Assembly: GCA_032622095.1 (NCBI GenBank)
Contig: CP136069.1
Coordinates: forward strand, 50,822,760-50,886,759
Direction of reading: 5' to 3'
DNA length: 64,000 nucleotides
Origin: Siphonodentalium dalli
Taxonomy: Eukaryota > Mollusca > Scaphopoda > Gadilida > Siphonodentaliidae
The notes under the pieces were generated by a model. That model was given only the letters and a program-made list of their open reading frames with translations. It was not told where the DNA came from and ran no database searches. The position numbers and the translations under genes are program-made. Below, piece by piece: positions 36,151-48,370 of this stretch. How positions within the stretch are numbered: position 1 is the stretch's first letter; every line of letters starts with the position of its first letter.

Positions 36151-36677
36151 CTCATGTGGAACTTACAGGCATGGATGGCCTTCGTTATACATGTAGGTTA
36201 TAATTTAGAAATAACAGTTACCAAATTATGAAAATTTCCCCAAGAATATACTATTAGTATAGAATTATGATCGTATGAATGTGTCATCCACAAAAAAAAA
36301 TTTGTATGAGCTGAGCGTTTGTTTATATACCGGTACAGCACGTACATGTACCGTAAATACATTTATTATATGACTACCACTACTTAATCCCTTACAAATA
36401 CCACTATTGTTTGGCGATAAATTCCGAGCAGTCGGCAAACGCTTGTCTGGTCGTGAGCCGTATCGGTAATCTATGAATTCCGTATCAGTATCCTTTGAAT
36501 TCCGTATCAGTATCCCGTTAAATTAGGTCACCGGAAGTTGGGAACTATTTACCAGGTCTGTTCGTTTGAAGCGTAAACGGATCTGTTCTATTGTCGCGCG
36601 TGTAGTATAATTAACGAAGTAGTTTTGCCCTTTGTGACATGGGATGAACCAAAAATGTGTCATATAATAAACGCTTT

Positions 36678-36836
36678 ATCGGTACAGTGAAGTGCTATGG
36701 GCTGCACTATCACGTCTCGTTGACGATGTCAGATCGCTGCATTAAACTCGCTGCCTGCGGCAGCTCGTTTGATACGGCGATCTGACATCGTCAACTCGGC
36801 GTGATACTGCAGCCCATATCACTTCACTGTACCGAT
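36678..36836. repeat. Hairpin of about 160 bp near Vav exon 1
   Basis: ATCGGTACAGTGAAGTGCTA and its inverted complement at the right. Inner arms ACGATGTCAGATCGC/GCGATCTGACATCGT, with a GCTGCCTGCGGCAGC core. It lies about 430 bp from the exon 1 donor, inside intron 1. No clear target duplication. Confidence 0.88.
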
Positions 36837-37269
36837 AATGTGTATGTAGTGAGAGATAACTTTTAAGCAAAATAGTCAACACTGTGGCGATTGTTTTGGA
36901 GATTGATTCATGGTGACACATTCAACACCAAAATCTTAAGAGATGAAGATACCGGCGTAGGGATAGCTTTCGAGCAACATTGAATTGTAGAAAAAAGCAC
37001 GAGTAAAACAGTATTATTCGCAGCATCAATTAGCTGTAAAGTTTGTAATTTGATAATGATACTTTGGGGGGGGGTTGCCTTCGCTGTCTTCGGCACTTGT
37101 GACAAGTTTTGTTGATTAATTTTTAAAATGATCCGCATACATGTACCATGTAGCTCAATCAGCATCACTTCACTGTCATTCAAGTGTTGTCACGAATTAT
37201 AAGCAATTGAGACCCTTCTCAGACTCAAACACGGAAACACACTTTTATAACTCTGTTAGTTTTTTTTAC

Positions 37270-37479
37270 CTGTGACATTTGTGGTCGAGGGTTGAAATCT
37301 TTCTGGTCGACCGACCCAGGCTGCAGGTAATTCAGCAGGTGACATGTTAATACTCCGTCTCTAAGAACTTGTGCTAAATCGAAAACTTTGGCATCGGGTT
37401 GTGTGGCTTTGTGATCCGGGGGTAATATCCGACATCGAACGAGCCAGTCGACGCCTAGTCTCCACTCTTCGGTAGCCAT
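37270..37479 (-). CDS. VAV: Vav-family Rho-GEF, exon 1 (N-terminal half of calponin-homology domain)
   Basis: Vav proteins are guanine-nucleotide exchange factors for Rho/Rac GTPases acting downstream of tyrosine kinases. The N-terminal calponin-homology (CH) domain helps autoinhibit the Dbl-homology core. Seen: an ATG at 37479 opens 70 codons beginning MATEEWRLGVDWLVRC, with ILPP, the CH signature LAQVLRDGVLTCHLLNYL (about residues 35-52) and a RPQMSQ end. The family reads very similarly at these positions (W..CR.LPP, LAQALRDGVLLCQLLN, RPQMSQ). The exon ends at a phase-0 donor, CACAG|GTAAAA. The Vav first coding exon stops at this same MSQ point and the family continues with FLCxKNIRTFL, which is exactly what exon 2 encodes. 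The start is the first ATG in frame and gives the expected short N-terminus. Vertebrates have three paralogues; an invertebrate would usually have one. High confidence in the family, none on a paralogue number. Confidence 0.93.
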
Positions 37480-38227
37480 TTTTGTCGTTCTCTTCCTGTT
37501 TGGTCAATGGCGATGTTTGGGTTCACAAGCAATTTAATACAACCCAATTAACGCGCAAATTAGCCCAATCTTCCGGCTACGATCTTTCGCGGCTTTGGGT
37601 CGATCATTGACCCTTTAGTTGCCGCCGAGTGATCAAATATAAAAAGTCACCAAGTCGTTACGCTAAATTAGTCACTCCCACACGTTTTTGTGATAAAGTT
37701 ACCCAGTTCCCGAAATTGTGATAAAGTTAGGCCTACCCATGTTGGAGAGAATTTTGGCAAAGTTGCCCAGGATAATACAATTTCATGTAAAAGGCAACCA
37801 AATATTCATTTGTTTCAATAAAAATTGGGAGTGGAGATACAAGACCAGGAAAATTGTGTTTTCCGGGCCGCTTAAATGCATACCCACCCATGCATGACAC
37901 ATTGCAATGTACCCCGCCTACATGTAAATATATTTACATGTATATACGACCAGGAAATATGAAAAAAATATCTCAGAATTACAACTATATTTCGTCGCTT
38001 TCTTGAAACCGCGCTTCCCTCTCCAGTGGCCAGTAAAAAACCTACTTATTTAATTAAAAACAACTCGGGTGTGAATTTTCCTGGCGTATATAACCAGTAG
38101 ATGTTAGAATTTTGAAGTTTCATGTTCATCTCTCAAAATGTTCTAATACTGGACCGAACCATGGTCGGCCCATTGGATTCTACCCTCCCCCGGCCAGTGG
38201 CCATACTAGCAAGATTCTACTGATCCA

Positions 38228-40169
38228 CAGGGACGTGGCTAGAGGTTCTTCGTTGGGGTAGAAAACAAAATTGAAATCTGAACCTAAAAACTGCAAAATC
38301 CTTGCATCTCCAGGCAAATTCAGCCCTCGATTTTTGAAATTGTTTAGCAGTTTTTTAACTGGCCACCGGTGAGGGACCAGGCACCGTCTACCACAGTGGG
38401 AGAAAAAATTGAAATCAACCTGAAAACTGCAAAATCCTAGCATCTATAGACACATGCAGGGGCCTGTAACGCGCTCCGCTGTCCGTCCCCCTTTTGCACT
38501 GCCCATAAAGGCCACCTCTATATATATACGCGCCTTCTTCGCGTTAATGGAACATTATATAGACTATAATGTTCCATTAACGCGAAGAAGGCGCGTCTAT
38601 AGAAGCGGCGTATATGGGCAGTGCAAAGGGGGGCGGACAGCGGAGCGCGTTACAGGCCCCTGTACATCTATAGGTCTGACTCCAGGCAAATTCAGGCGTC
38701 AATTAAAAACAAAATAGATTATCAGTTTACAACTGGCCACGGGAGAGGGACTATAGGACCCCTCGGCCGCAATGTGAGAACATTTTGAAATATAAACCTG
38801 ATGTTAAAGCATGCAAAATTAACTGTTATCAATAAAATAATTGTTGTTGTTGTAACTGGGGGTCTGAAAGCCTGAACACATCTGTAATCGATTAAACGGC
38901 ATCTCTGGACAACACTTTCAGTGCAATATTCATATTGGGTCCCATTCAGATCAATTCAAAAATGTGTGTAATGACATTATCAAAAATATGTATTTTTTTC
39001 GACCAAAAACGTGTTTGGGGGAGGGGTAGCTAAAATCCAATATCTCGCAAACCGTTCAAAATTGTTGTTAACTTCTTTCTTCATATGCTTGGTAGATAAC
39101 TACTACACCATATGACGTAAATATTTCAATATTATTGCAATATACATTTGAATGATAATGTTCGAAAAATATAATTGTTTTGAAAAAGAGTGATTTTTCA
39201 ACAAAAAATAAATGTTTCGGCTCCAAATGGCACGAAAATCCAAATTAACCAACACTTCTTGCATATCAGGTACAAATATGGTACGCTGTAGTCATTTTAA
39301 CACAAACAATGTGGGCAAATAACTTAGGACATAGCCGCAGGGCTCACTTTACCAAAATCGTTAATTTCTGGGAAAAGTCACTGGTGGGTATCGTTCATCG
39401 TCAATTTGAGAATAGCCACCACCAATTCCGTTATTTTTCACTATCATTTTCGTAAAGAGTATATATTTCTCCTTTAAAAAAAGTTAGTTTTAACTTGTTC
39501 TACCGTGGGTAGGGGTATCTCGAAAACTAGAGCTCTTTTTCGATTTGGCCGCTGCACTATGAAAACTGAAAAAAATCCAAGCATCTATAGAGGTCTAACT
39601 TCAGGCAAATTCAGGCGTAGACTTTTTTTTAATTGATCAGCAGTTTTTGACTGTCCATCGGGGAGGAACCAGGACCCCTCTATACCCAGTGGAAGAAAAT
39701 TTTGAAATCTGAACCTGCAAAATCCTAGCATCTAAAGATGTAACTCCAGGCAAATTCAGGCCTCGATTTAAAAGAAAAAATTAATTAGCAGTTTTTGACT
39801 GGCCACCGAGGAGGGATCAGGACCCCTCATAACCAGTGGGAGAACATTTTTAAATCTGAACCAGAAAACAGCACAATAATATCATCTAGACTGGCACCAA
39901 GCTCTCCAAGTGTTGGAAATTTCCAACTGATGGCAAATTCAGTCCAATATTTTGACCAAAAAGCAGGAAAAATATATCACTGTTGGTATAAAACAACAAA
40001 TTCCCCATTAATAATTCGTTGGAAAATCAAACTACGAGAACACGTTCAACCTATTGTTGGTGTGAAATTTCCAACTATACTGTTGAGTCAGGCAGCTGAG
40101 TCAGGTACGAAATTTCCAACTATTGAAAATTTTGACCATCCCCCCCCCCCCCGTGTCGCCACGTCCCTG
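38228..40169. mobile_element. hAT-like element, 1.9 kb, near-perfect 8-bp duplication
   Basis: CAGGGACGTGGCTAGAGG at the left and GTGTCGCCACGTCCCTG at the right. Flanks are CTGATCCA (38220-38227) and CTGATCCT (40170-40177), 7 of 8 matching. Internally, degenerate units around AATCCTAGCATCT...AGGCAAATTCAGG...GGGAC are repeated several times. Same family as 33590-34674. No transposase ORF. Confidence 0.85.
38457..38662. mobile_element. GC-rich 206-bp palindromic insert
   Basis: CAGGGGCCTGTAACGCGCTC to its complement, with arms running through TTGCACTGCCCATA and CGCGCCTTCTTCGCGTTAAT to a TATAGACTATA centre. CATCTATAG occurs 8 bp before (38441-38449) and 3 bp after (38665-38673), possibly the target duplication. 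It sits inside the 38228-40169 element. Confidence 0.88.
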
Positions 40170-41346
40170 CTGATCCTTTTAGAATAGGATACTATCACAC
40201 CTGTGAGGGACAGTAGGGAAAATCTAAGCCCAAGGGGGAAATGGTCCAAATGGAATTACGAACAAACATGAGTTTGTTGTGGTTCAAGTGGGGGTGTTGT
40301 TGGAAGTTACAATGTGCATCCCACCCCAATGGAGCCCTTCTAGTCACGTACCTGGTACCAGTAGTGGGTGTGAAGGTGAATGGAACAGAAAACATTTTTG
40401 TACATATAACATAGGTCAACATATAAATGTAGCCTAGATATTGATTAATGCATGTGTTTTCGAGATAAACCTTCATGTTTGTGCAATACGCAAAGGGTAA
40501 CAAAAACAACGATATTCCCGCGTTGATCTAAGGTATATGCTTCTTATCAATTAACAGCTGCGGTTCGGGAATACCATGAATGAATAATTAATTTAGTACA
40601 CACATTCATTCTAGGGCAGGAAAACTCGAAGACGAATGCGCAATCTCATCTCCTCAACTGCGTGGACGGGGAATCCCCGAAATATCTCACTTGAGCCCAA
40701 TTAACAGTCACAGCTGCAGCAAATAAACTTGACGTTTTTTATGCCGAGTTCAATTTAAAGTCATTGACTGCATTATGAAAATAAAATATTATTCTATTCA
40801 TATTATATAACAATGACATAAGCGATGGTCCAAGCTGTATAGTATTATTCTGGATAGATATATGTGGATTATCTATATATATTAAAGAGTAGGATCTGTC
40901 TGTCCTGATTTCTATCCCAGACCCCTGGACCGATTTCGATGAAATTTGGTACACGTGGTGACTCGATGGGTTACCCTGGCTGAGGTTATAACGGCGTCAG
41001 TTTTTTTTCAAAATTTTAATTAAATAACAAATTTAAAACAAAACACACAAAAAATTCAAATAAGCTCCCTATAGGCTTATTTCATTATCAAATAAGTCGA
41101 ATATGAACCTATGTGAATATTTAGGTGCAAATGTGCGCGAAGTGGACGCAGTGGACGCATGCCTTTCCGATGCTGAATAAATGCTCCTGAAGGGGGTCTG
41201 TTTCAGCAAGTTTTACATATAACCAAATAACCCATGATTAAAATTTGGATCTCCACAAAGATTTAAGTTAAAATGTCGGACTGGTCGGAGTTTGGGTCTT
41301 TAATTGTACAGTCTATGCCGACCACTATTTAAGCACATGTATAACT
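40170..41346. other. No gene recognised
   Basis: Contains AGGATCTGTCTGTCCTGATT and GGACCGATTTCGATGAAATT (about 40888-40950), typical of a dispersed invertebrate repeat. A looser echo is at 42425-42510. No supported ORF. Confidence 0.45.
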
Positions 41347-41350
41347 TTAA

Positions 41351-41737
41351 ATGGGGACTGAACACTAAATCCGGCCATTTATGGGGACCATCTCGATTTA
41401 CACTCAACAGAATATATATGCAAAAAATGCAGCAGATGAATGAATTTGAGACATGAATAGACGTTACGATAGGCGGTCAAAAATTTCTTGTACAATGTAC
41501 GGCTATATAATTATGTGTCACATAATGGTTGTATTTAACTGGATTATATGCATGGAGGGTATACGTATAGATACATCGCTTATGTGTTACTCGATGGTTT
41601 GTCTCTTTTTTGTCAGTGGGATGTTCCTTGAAAGTCGAGTAGGAATGTGCTGAGTGAGGTTGTGGATATACTCTGTTGTGTATAATAGGAGATGCATATG
41701 GTCCCACAGATGGCCAGATTTAATGTACATAACCCCT
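41351..41737. mobile_element. TTAA MITE, GGGGACTGAACACTAAATC family
   Basis: TTAA 41347-41350 and 41738-41741. Left ATGGGGACTGAACACTAAAT, right AATGTACATAACCCCT. Sequence is related to 12419 onwards. Confidence 0.7.
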
Positions 41738-41741
41738 TTAA

Positions 41742-44200
41742 CAAACAGATATGTAATATTTATTAGCCATAGTTATCTTTTATCAAACATTACAGGGATG
41801 GTTTTACGCTTTAAGGTTACACCTTCAGAAGAAATGAATGGATACACATGTAACGTGGATACGGTTCCCTTCATACTCCCACGTGATCATACTAAATATA
41901 ATTCAAAATTGTCTTCCGATTAATGGAAACATGTCACGTGGATAGTGTTCTATCCATACTTCCTTTTAGTAAATTGTGAAAAGCCATTACCAAAAACCAT
42001 GAACTGTTACATCGAGGAACTAGCCCAGTGTTTGTATGGTTAGTCCACTCAAGCTGGGCGCAATCAAATGTATATAGGCCATAGTGTTAGAGATAGCTGT
42101 TAAGCTGGGAATTTGTCTGTGGACATATGACCTAAAGTGAGGCTAAAACTCATCTCAGCACAAAGGTTTATATCAATTCTTACAAACCGGATGTTCAAAA
42201 TTTTCTAGCACACACCTATAAATAATATTGAGAACAATTGAGAACTCAATTTAATTGCCATGCCACCCTTTTCTAGTTCAGATCATGTACTTTTTATGAA
42301 AGTGATTTATTTCCACTTAGTATATATACTTGCTGCGAACGGCTCAGAACGCTCTTCCCAAAACTTCCCTTCTAAAACTATGATTAAGTCATCTTTCTTG
42401 ACATTTCATCTCATATATATTTTGAAGACCTCTGTTTGTCTGTATGTTTGTTTGTCTGTCATTGATACAAATCTACGATTCTCGACCGATCGGGACGAAA
42501 CTTGCTACGTGTGTGTAGTTTGACCAGGCGGTGGACGTTGTCGTATTGGCGAGCCCGTGCGGCGCCCGTGCAGCGCATGCGTTTCTCATCGTAAAACAGA
42601 CAACGGACATCGTATGTGTACGTCCACACGAAGCAGGAGTATTCTCCCAGATCAAACCATTTATTAATTTTTTGCGAATTTGTTCAATGGTGTTTTTGCT
42701 TTTGCTTAAATTTTTTCGAGAACATCGATCCACTATAGTATAGTTGCTGGCCTTCCACGCTGCCAAATCAAATGCCGGTATATAGCTGCATCTGTCAATG
42801 AAGCATAGGATTGAACAGAATTTAACAAAAAAAATCAGTGCCATTACGCGCGCCGCGTGTATACTAATGTACAAATTCTTGTTTCGCCTGGGCGCTGCCA
42901 TAGCGCTGGAGGTTCTATTTATATAATGTTAATTATTGGGACACATTAAAAGTTGTAGTGCGACCCCGAGCCGAGCTGTAGTGCGACCCCGAGGTCGAGC
43001 CCGGTAAAGGTGTAGTTGAGAATTTCAATTTCGTTTATTGCATGGCGTTTACATTATGTCAATAATGTTGATCTTTGGTTTGTGATAAGCTATGCCAATT
43101 ACAAATAACAGAAATGAGAAAGATTCTATAATTATAGTAACAATCATGGGTATATAATATATGATCTTGAGTGCGTTACCATTTTTTTACTATGGTTTTC
43201 TTGTTCTCAATATGCGCGCGATAATTATGGAGGGACAACTGCCGCTCCAGATATACTACATGTAGTAGATGTCAAAGTCGCGGACCAAGATGTCACTAAA
43301 AGCGGATCTTCTGTGCAGTAAATATACGTAGCTCTTGAGGAGTTCTGATGAGCTTTCGCGTGTTTTTATGTGTTTATGAGACTGATCAATTGGACTGCGA
43401 ATGTCATCTGAAATATGAATCCATAACATGTTCGAAATATTGTTTACATATCGAAATATTGTGTACATATCTAATATGAATGGATTTTAATTGATATCAA
43501 TTGAACATCCTTCTCAGCATTCAAATTTGCGATTTCCAAAAGGTGAACGAATGATAACGTGATGCCTTGATCACACGCTCGTGAATGCAGTCGTTCGTAT
43601 ATGTATGCAGCTAACCGGATATTCGTTCCATATTAACATATTTGGGGTTTGTATATAGACCACACACATGAGTCGCATGACACATGTAGGACGAAACGCT
43701 ACAATGTATCAACGATTTCTTATAATCATGTTATGTTACAGACTTTATGACTCGTTCCCAGTCGAGTAGATCGTTACACGACAATGAAACCGAATCATCT
43801 ACAAATTATACAATGTCTGGCTTTTTCAAGAGTCATCAGATAATATTGTGACGATTCTATTTTAACCCTAAACATCCATACACATATGATCACAATGTAT
43901 TATATATGTGTGGCACACTTGTGTGTCTTCTCATCTGGATGTCGATGGGGCCGTCACCTGTTTATTGTGTCTATATATGTAACATATGTGGTCAGCACGG
44001 GCTTACCAAGCTACAACAGTACGTATACACAAAATCAGACTCAGAATGTATTCTCCAATCGCCGATCGTGTTCGATATGACACAGTGTAAATACTAATAC
44101 ACAATACATACATGTACATACATATATAATCGCGGCACATGCACATGGGGTGGGTGGGTTGGGTTTGTTGTGGTGGGGTATAGGGTGTGTGCATGTGGCT
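41742..44200. other. Intergenic; no gene recognised
   Basis: A 142-codon minus ORF (42473-42901) overlaps the diffuse repeat at 42425-42540 and shows no family motif. The segment 42950-43010 repeats GTAGTGCGACCCCGAG twice. Nothing else could be named. Confidence 0.45.
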
Positions 44201-44211
44201 TTTACCTCGTG

Positions 44212-45019
44212 TATTTAGCTGTATGGACGCACGTGTTTGTTGGTTGGGTCGCATGCAGACTGGGGTATTCGTTCGTAATTGCGTGTTGGTTGGTGTGGTT
44301 TTGTTGCATGGGGGTGGAGTTGCTGACATTCGAATGAGTGGTGTAACGTATACACAATGTGCTTGCCAATATACCATTGGAAGTAATGACACAAAGCAAT
44401 TAACAATTATATGTAGGAACCCAGAATCGTCATTTGGTTATCGATTTACCCTGTGAGTATATGCATACTATATATACAACATACTTACTGCTATTGGTAA
44501 TATACACGAAACACGTTTATACTGTCATGATTGTTATGTACACATGTAAATGACACTATAGTTCATAACTTTTCTAATTTAGCTCTAGGACCACATGCAG
44601 TCGGCATACTATTTATATTTAGCTGTATGGACGCACGTGTTTGTTGGTTGGGTCGCATGCAGACTGGGGTATTCGTTCGTAATTGCGTGTTGGTTGGTGT
44701 GGTTTTGTTGCATGGGGGTGGAGTTGCTGACATTCGAATGAGTGGTGTAACGTATACACAATGTGCTTGCCAATATACCATTGGAAGTAATGACACAAAG
44801 CAATTAACAATTATATGTAGGAACCCAGAATCGTCATTTGGTTATCGATTTACCCTGTGAGTATATGCATACTATATATACAACATACTTACTGCTATTG
44901 GTAATATACACGAAACACGTTTATACTGTCATGATTGTTATGTACACATGTAAATGACACTATAGTTCATAACTTTTCTAATTTAGCTCTAGGACCACAT
45001 GCAGTCGGCATACTATTTA
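44212..45019. repeat. Direct tandem duplication, 404-bp unit, two copies
   Basis: TAGCTGTATGGACGCACGTG at about 44216 and 44620, and CACATGCAGTCGGCATACTA at about 44591 and 44995, give an exact 404-bp offset. I saw no mismatch between copies. The translated peptides (ARVCWLGRMQTGVFVRNC...) are identical in both, but I do not consider them a gene. Confidence 0.92.
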
Positions 45020-46268
45020 TATAAGACTTTAATATGTTATCATATAGGTTGTTATACTGTAATTGATATGTATGTTTAACTGAAATGAATCTTATCTTGT
45101 CAGCGACTCCGTCTGAGCATGCATTTCAGAGTTTGTTATATGATTCTAACCAAAATTGGAATAGATGTTCAGCATCACGATGACTTTCGAATCGTATTGT
45201 TCGCAGGTTTAATTTTCGGCTTGTTCGGTTCTAGAATTATTATTACAGGGACCCTCTACACGCCCCTGCTAACTCATAATTTACACAGATTTAATATTTC
45301 CATTCATTGTACAGTTCCGGGCCTATAATATCGAATAACACATAACAGCCTATACTATTAATATGACATTAGCACATAAAAAACAAACAAACATACACGT
45401 GTTCGCCCTTGCAGATGCACCCTCACCCAAAAGATGGTCCATGTTCAGGCCTGTCCAAATGTTAATGGGGATATTTTCAAGCAGAAACGGTCAAAATGCG
45501 AAGTATATAATCCGTATCTTTGACATCGCAAATCTGGTTTGGTTACATCTCATCGCAGGATCGATCCGCGGCTTTGACACCCAAAATTACGGTGGGTACC
45601 CACACTTGGTCGCATATAGTATTTTTGCGAACCGCTCTGTAGACTTAACAATTTTATGGCTAATTAAATATATGTTTTTCTATTGATACACGGATTATTC
45701 ACCGTCAATGGCTGATAATTATGTTTTGAACGAACTACCTAACATAAAAAAGTGTCTACTGTTTATGATAAAATCGGAAATGAGCTGGAATTTCCATTAA
45801 ATTTATCGGGATGAGAGTAAGCTATGGTCGCTATCTCATTGAGGGAACATTCCGCTTTACGAAATTATGTTTTGAATAGTGGATATCACCATTCAACTGG
45901 GAGATATATAGATTCATCTGAGGGAACATATGTTCCTTTATCAAAACTGCATGATCTAGTTTGGTGATACATTCAGGTTTGGCGATAGCACGTACATGGG
46001 GGGGGGGGGGGGGGTGTATACTTGCTTAACAATTAAGTAGTTTTCTGTGTACGTCCATCTAAACTTTCCACATCCTGACAAAGCTCAAGCGTGGAAACCC
46101 CTTAACTCTGCAAAACCTTTGAAAATAATGCCTTAATTAGCCTGTATTAAAAGGTTATTTCTCAAAAGACTTGATCAGTTTCGGTGCAGAAAGTGAACAT
46201 GTGTGCGAACAAGTTTCTGGATAGTATATAGTCTCACAAGTGTTTGGAATGATGACAGGCTTGTTGAT
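45020..46268. other. Intergenic; no gene recognised, G17 run
   Basis: A 107-codon plus ORF at 45363-45686 has no recognisable motif. A run of 17 G lies at 45998-46014. Confidence 0.45.
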
Positions 46269-46270
46269 TA

Positions 46271-46469
46271 CGGTAATGTCCTAAATAACCAACCCCTAAA
46301 CCACAGCAGAATTATGGGAAATTTTTCAGGATTTAGTCGGAAATATGGCTTGTTGCCATTCATCGGAAATCTCTCGGTGAGTGGCAACAAGCCATATTTC
46401 CGACTAAATCCTGAAAAATTTCCCATAATTCTGCTGCGGATAAAGGGTCATATACTTTGGGCATTACTG
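46271..46469. mobile_element. F2 palindromic MITE
   Basis: TA-flanked. Ends CGGTAATGTCC/GGGCATTACTG, with a short deletion at the centre. Confidence 0.87.
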
Positions 46470-46550
46470 TATAGTCAACTGATGAATGAAAAATAATGAA
46501 AATGAAGTTTCTCTGCATCTGGATGCACGATTTGACATATGTTAGTTCTC

Positions 46551-47741
46551 AAGCCTGCATAGTGTGTCTGTCATTTGCAGAATGAGGTCCCCAGAGGGTG
46601 AATTTAGTGATGGTATCCCATACAGCGGGCTATCGTCACCAAATTCATCCTCTGGGAATCTCATTCTGTTTAGGCCTCAACTGCTATGGGAGACCTAGGA
46701 TTAGATTGAATTTCCCCAGTTCGAAGTCAACTCGATTATGCAATTTATCTTCTGCAAATGAGGGGAAAGGGAAAGGAAAAAGTAACTAAAACAATGTTAA
46801 TTTGAGACTATAGATACTTCCCAAAGATCAGGCCTAAGCAGAATGAGGTCCCCAGAGGGTGAATTTAGTGACGGTATCCCATACAGCGGGCTATCATCAC
46901 CAAATTCATCTTCTGGGAATCTCATTCTGTTTAGGCCTCAACTGCTATGGGAGACCTAGGATTAGATTGAATTTCCCCAGTTCGAAGTCAACTCGATTAT
47001 GCGATTTATCTTCTGCAAATGAGGGGAAAGGGAAAGGAAAAAGTAACTAAAACAATGTTAATTTGAGACTATAGATACTTCCCAAAGATCAGGCCTAAGC
47101 AGAATGAGGTCCCCAGAGGGTGAATTTAGTGATGGTATCCCATACAGCGGGCTATCATCACCAAATTCATCCTCTGGGAATCTCATTTTGTTTAGACCTC
47201 AACTGCTATGGGAGACATAGGATTAGATTGAATTTCCCCAGTTCAAAGTCAACTCGATTATGCGATTTATCTTCTGCAAATAAGGGGAAAGGGAAAGGAA
47301 AAAGTAACTAAAACAATGTTAATTTGAGACTATAGATACTTCCCAAAGATCAGGCCTAAGCAGAATGAGGTCCCCAGAGGGTGAATTTAGTGATGGTATC
47401 CCATACAGCGGGCTATCATCACCAAATTCATCCTCTGGAAATCTCATTTTGTTTAGACCTCAACTGCTATGGGAGACATAAGATTAGATTGAATTTCCCC
47501 AGTTCGAAGTCAACTCGATTATGCGATTTATCTTCTGCAAATAAGGGGAAAGGGAAAGGAAAAAGTAACTAAAACAATGTTAATTTGAGACTATAGATAC
47601 TTCCCAAAGATCAGGCCTAAGCAGAATGAGGTCCCCAGCAGGTGAATTTGGTGATGCTAGCCCACTTTGCAGGGTAGCATCACTAAATTCACCCTCTGGG
47701 TACCTCATTCTGCAAATTTCAGACACACTATTTCAGACTTG
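46551..47741. mobile_element. F3 element expanded by a 261-bp tandem array
   Basis: F3 ends AAGCCTGCATAGTGTGTCTG and ...AGACACACTATTTCAGACTT. Inside, a 261-bp unit (palindrome plus spacer, containing GGGAGACCTAGGATTAGATT and GGGGAAAGGGAAAGGAAAA) is repeated at offsets 46598, 46859, 47120 and 47381, with a few substitutions. Confidence 0.92.
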
Positions 47742-48350
47742 AAAGAACTTATCTAATTTATCTAATTTTATGGAAATATTTTGGGGAAACTACGTTGATT
47801 AAAATACAAGAAATAATTCTTGAATTATAAGGCCAAAAAAAAAAAAAAGTTTTGGTTCTCAGACCCCGCCGCATTGAATAACAAGACAGTCAAAGACTGT
47901 GGGGTCGCTCACAACAGTCATAACTTTTCATAATCACTTTAAAAAAAGTAGATCTAAACAGGATATGTGGATAGAGAGGCTTCATGTATGTAGATCGGTG
48001 AATACCTACTTTTAAATTATCAACTGTACACTACTGATCACGCCCTCCCTCCTCCAGCTCATGTCCCTTCCTGACTGGGCTCCAGACTCTCAAGTCTTTG
48101 GTTGGAATTTCACAACCGACATCTCACAAACTTTCTCAATTGTTGGAAATTTCCAATCTCACAAGCGCCTTTTTATAAAACTATTTAGACATGTTTGAAG
48201 CACAATTATCCATGGACCCAAAAACACCATATAGGTATGTCAGATTAATCAGTCAGGTAGTTCCAAGGTAGATGTTTTAATGCATTTTGTATTTTAATGA
48301 TTTTATTAGAATCTCAGTCATTAAGGATCCTGCATACTATATGTAAGCTA
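47742..48350. other. No gene; remnant of a hAT-like interior
   Basis: GTTGGAAATTTCCAATCTC near 48141 matches the interior of 33590-34674. A right-end-like GTGGGGACATCCCTG is near 48874. No matching left end was found. Confidence 0.45.
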
Positions 48351-48370
48351 AATAGTCCAACCTCTCTTGA

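Larger units (their letters stand above)
6941..37269 (-). other. Vav intron 1, about 30.3 kb, packed with MITEs
   Basis: Deduced from the phase-0 donor at 37269 and acceptor at 6941. It holds nine F2 palindromes, at least ten F3 elements, six hAT-like elements with 8-bp duplications, several TTAA MITEs, two LINE fragments and several unrelated hairpins, each listed separately. No other coding exon was recognised in it on either strand. Confidence 0.85.

Noticed and set aside
42473-42901. 142-codon minus-strand ORF
   Set aside because: Overlaps a dispersed repeat, has no motif and no convincing start or splice context.
44187-44860. Repeated ORF MQTGVFVRNCVLVGVVLLHGGG, resembling duplicated genes
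   Set aside because: Explained by the 404-bp DNA duplication. Other frames are equally open and nothing suggests translation.
46598-47572. Four tandem 63-codon ORFs, resembling a small gene array
   Set aside because: The 261-bp period happens to be divisible by 3. They are copies of an F3 element segment.
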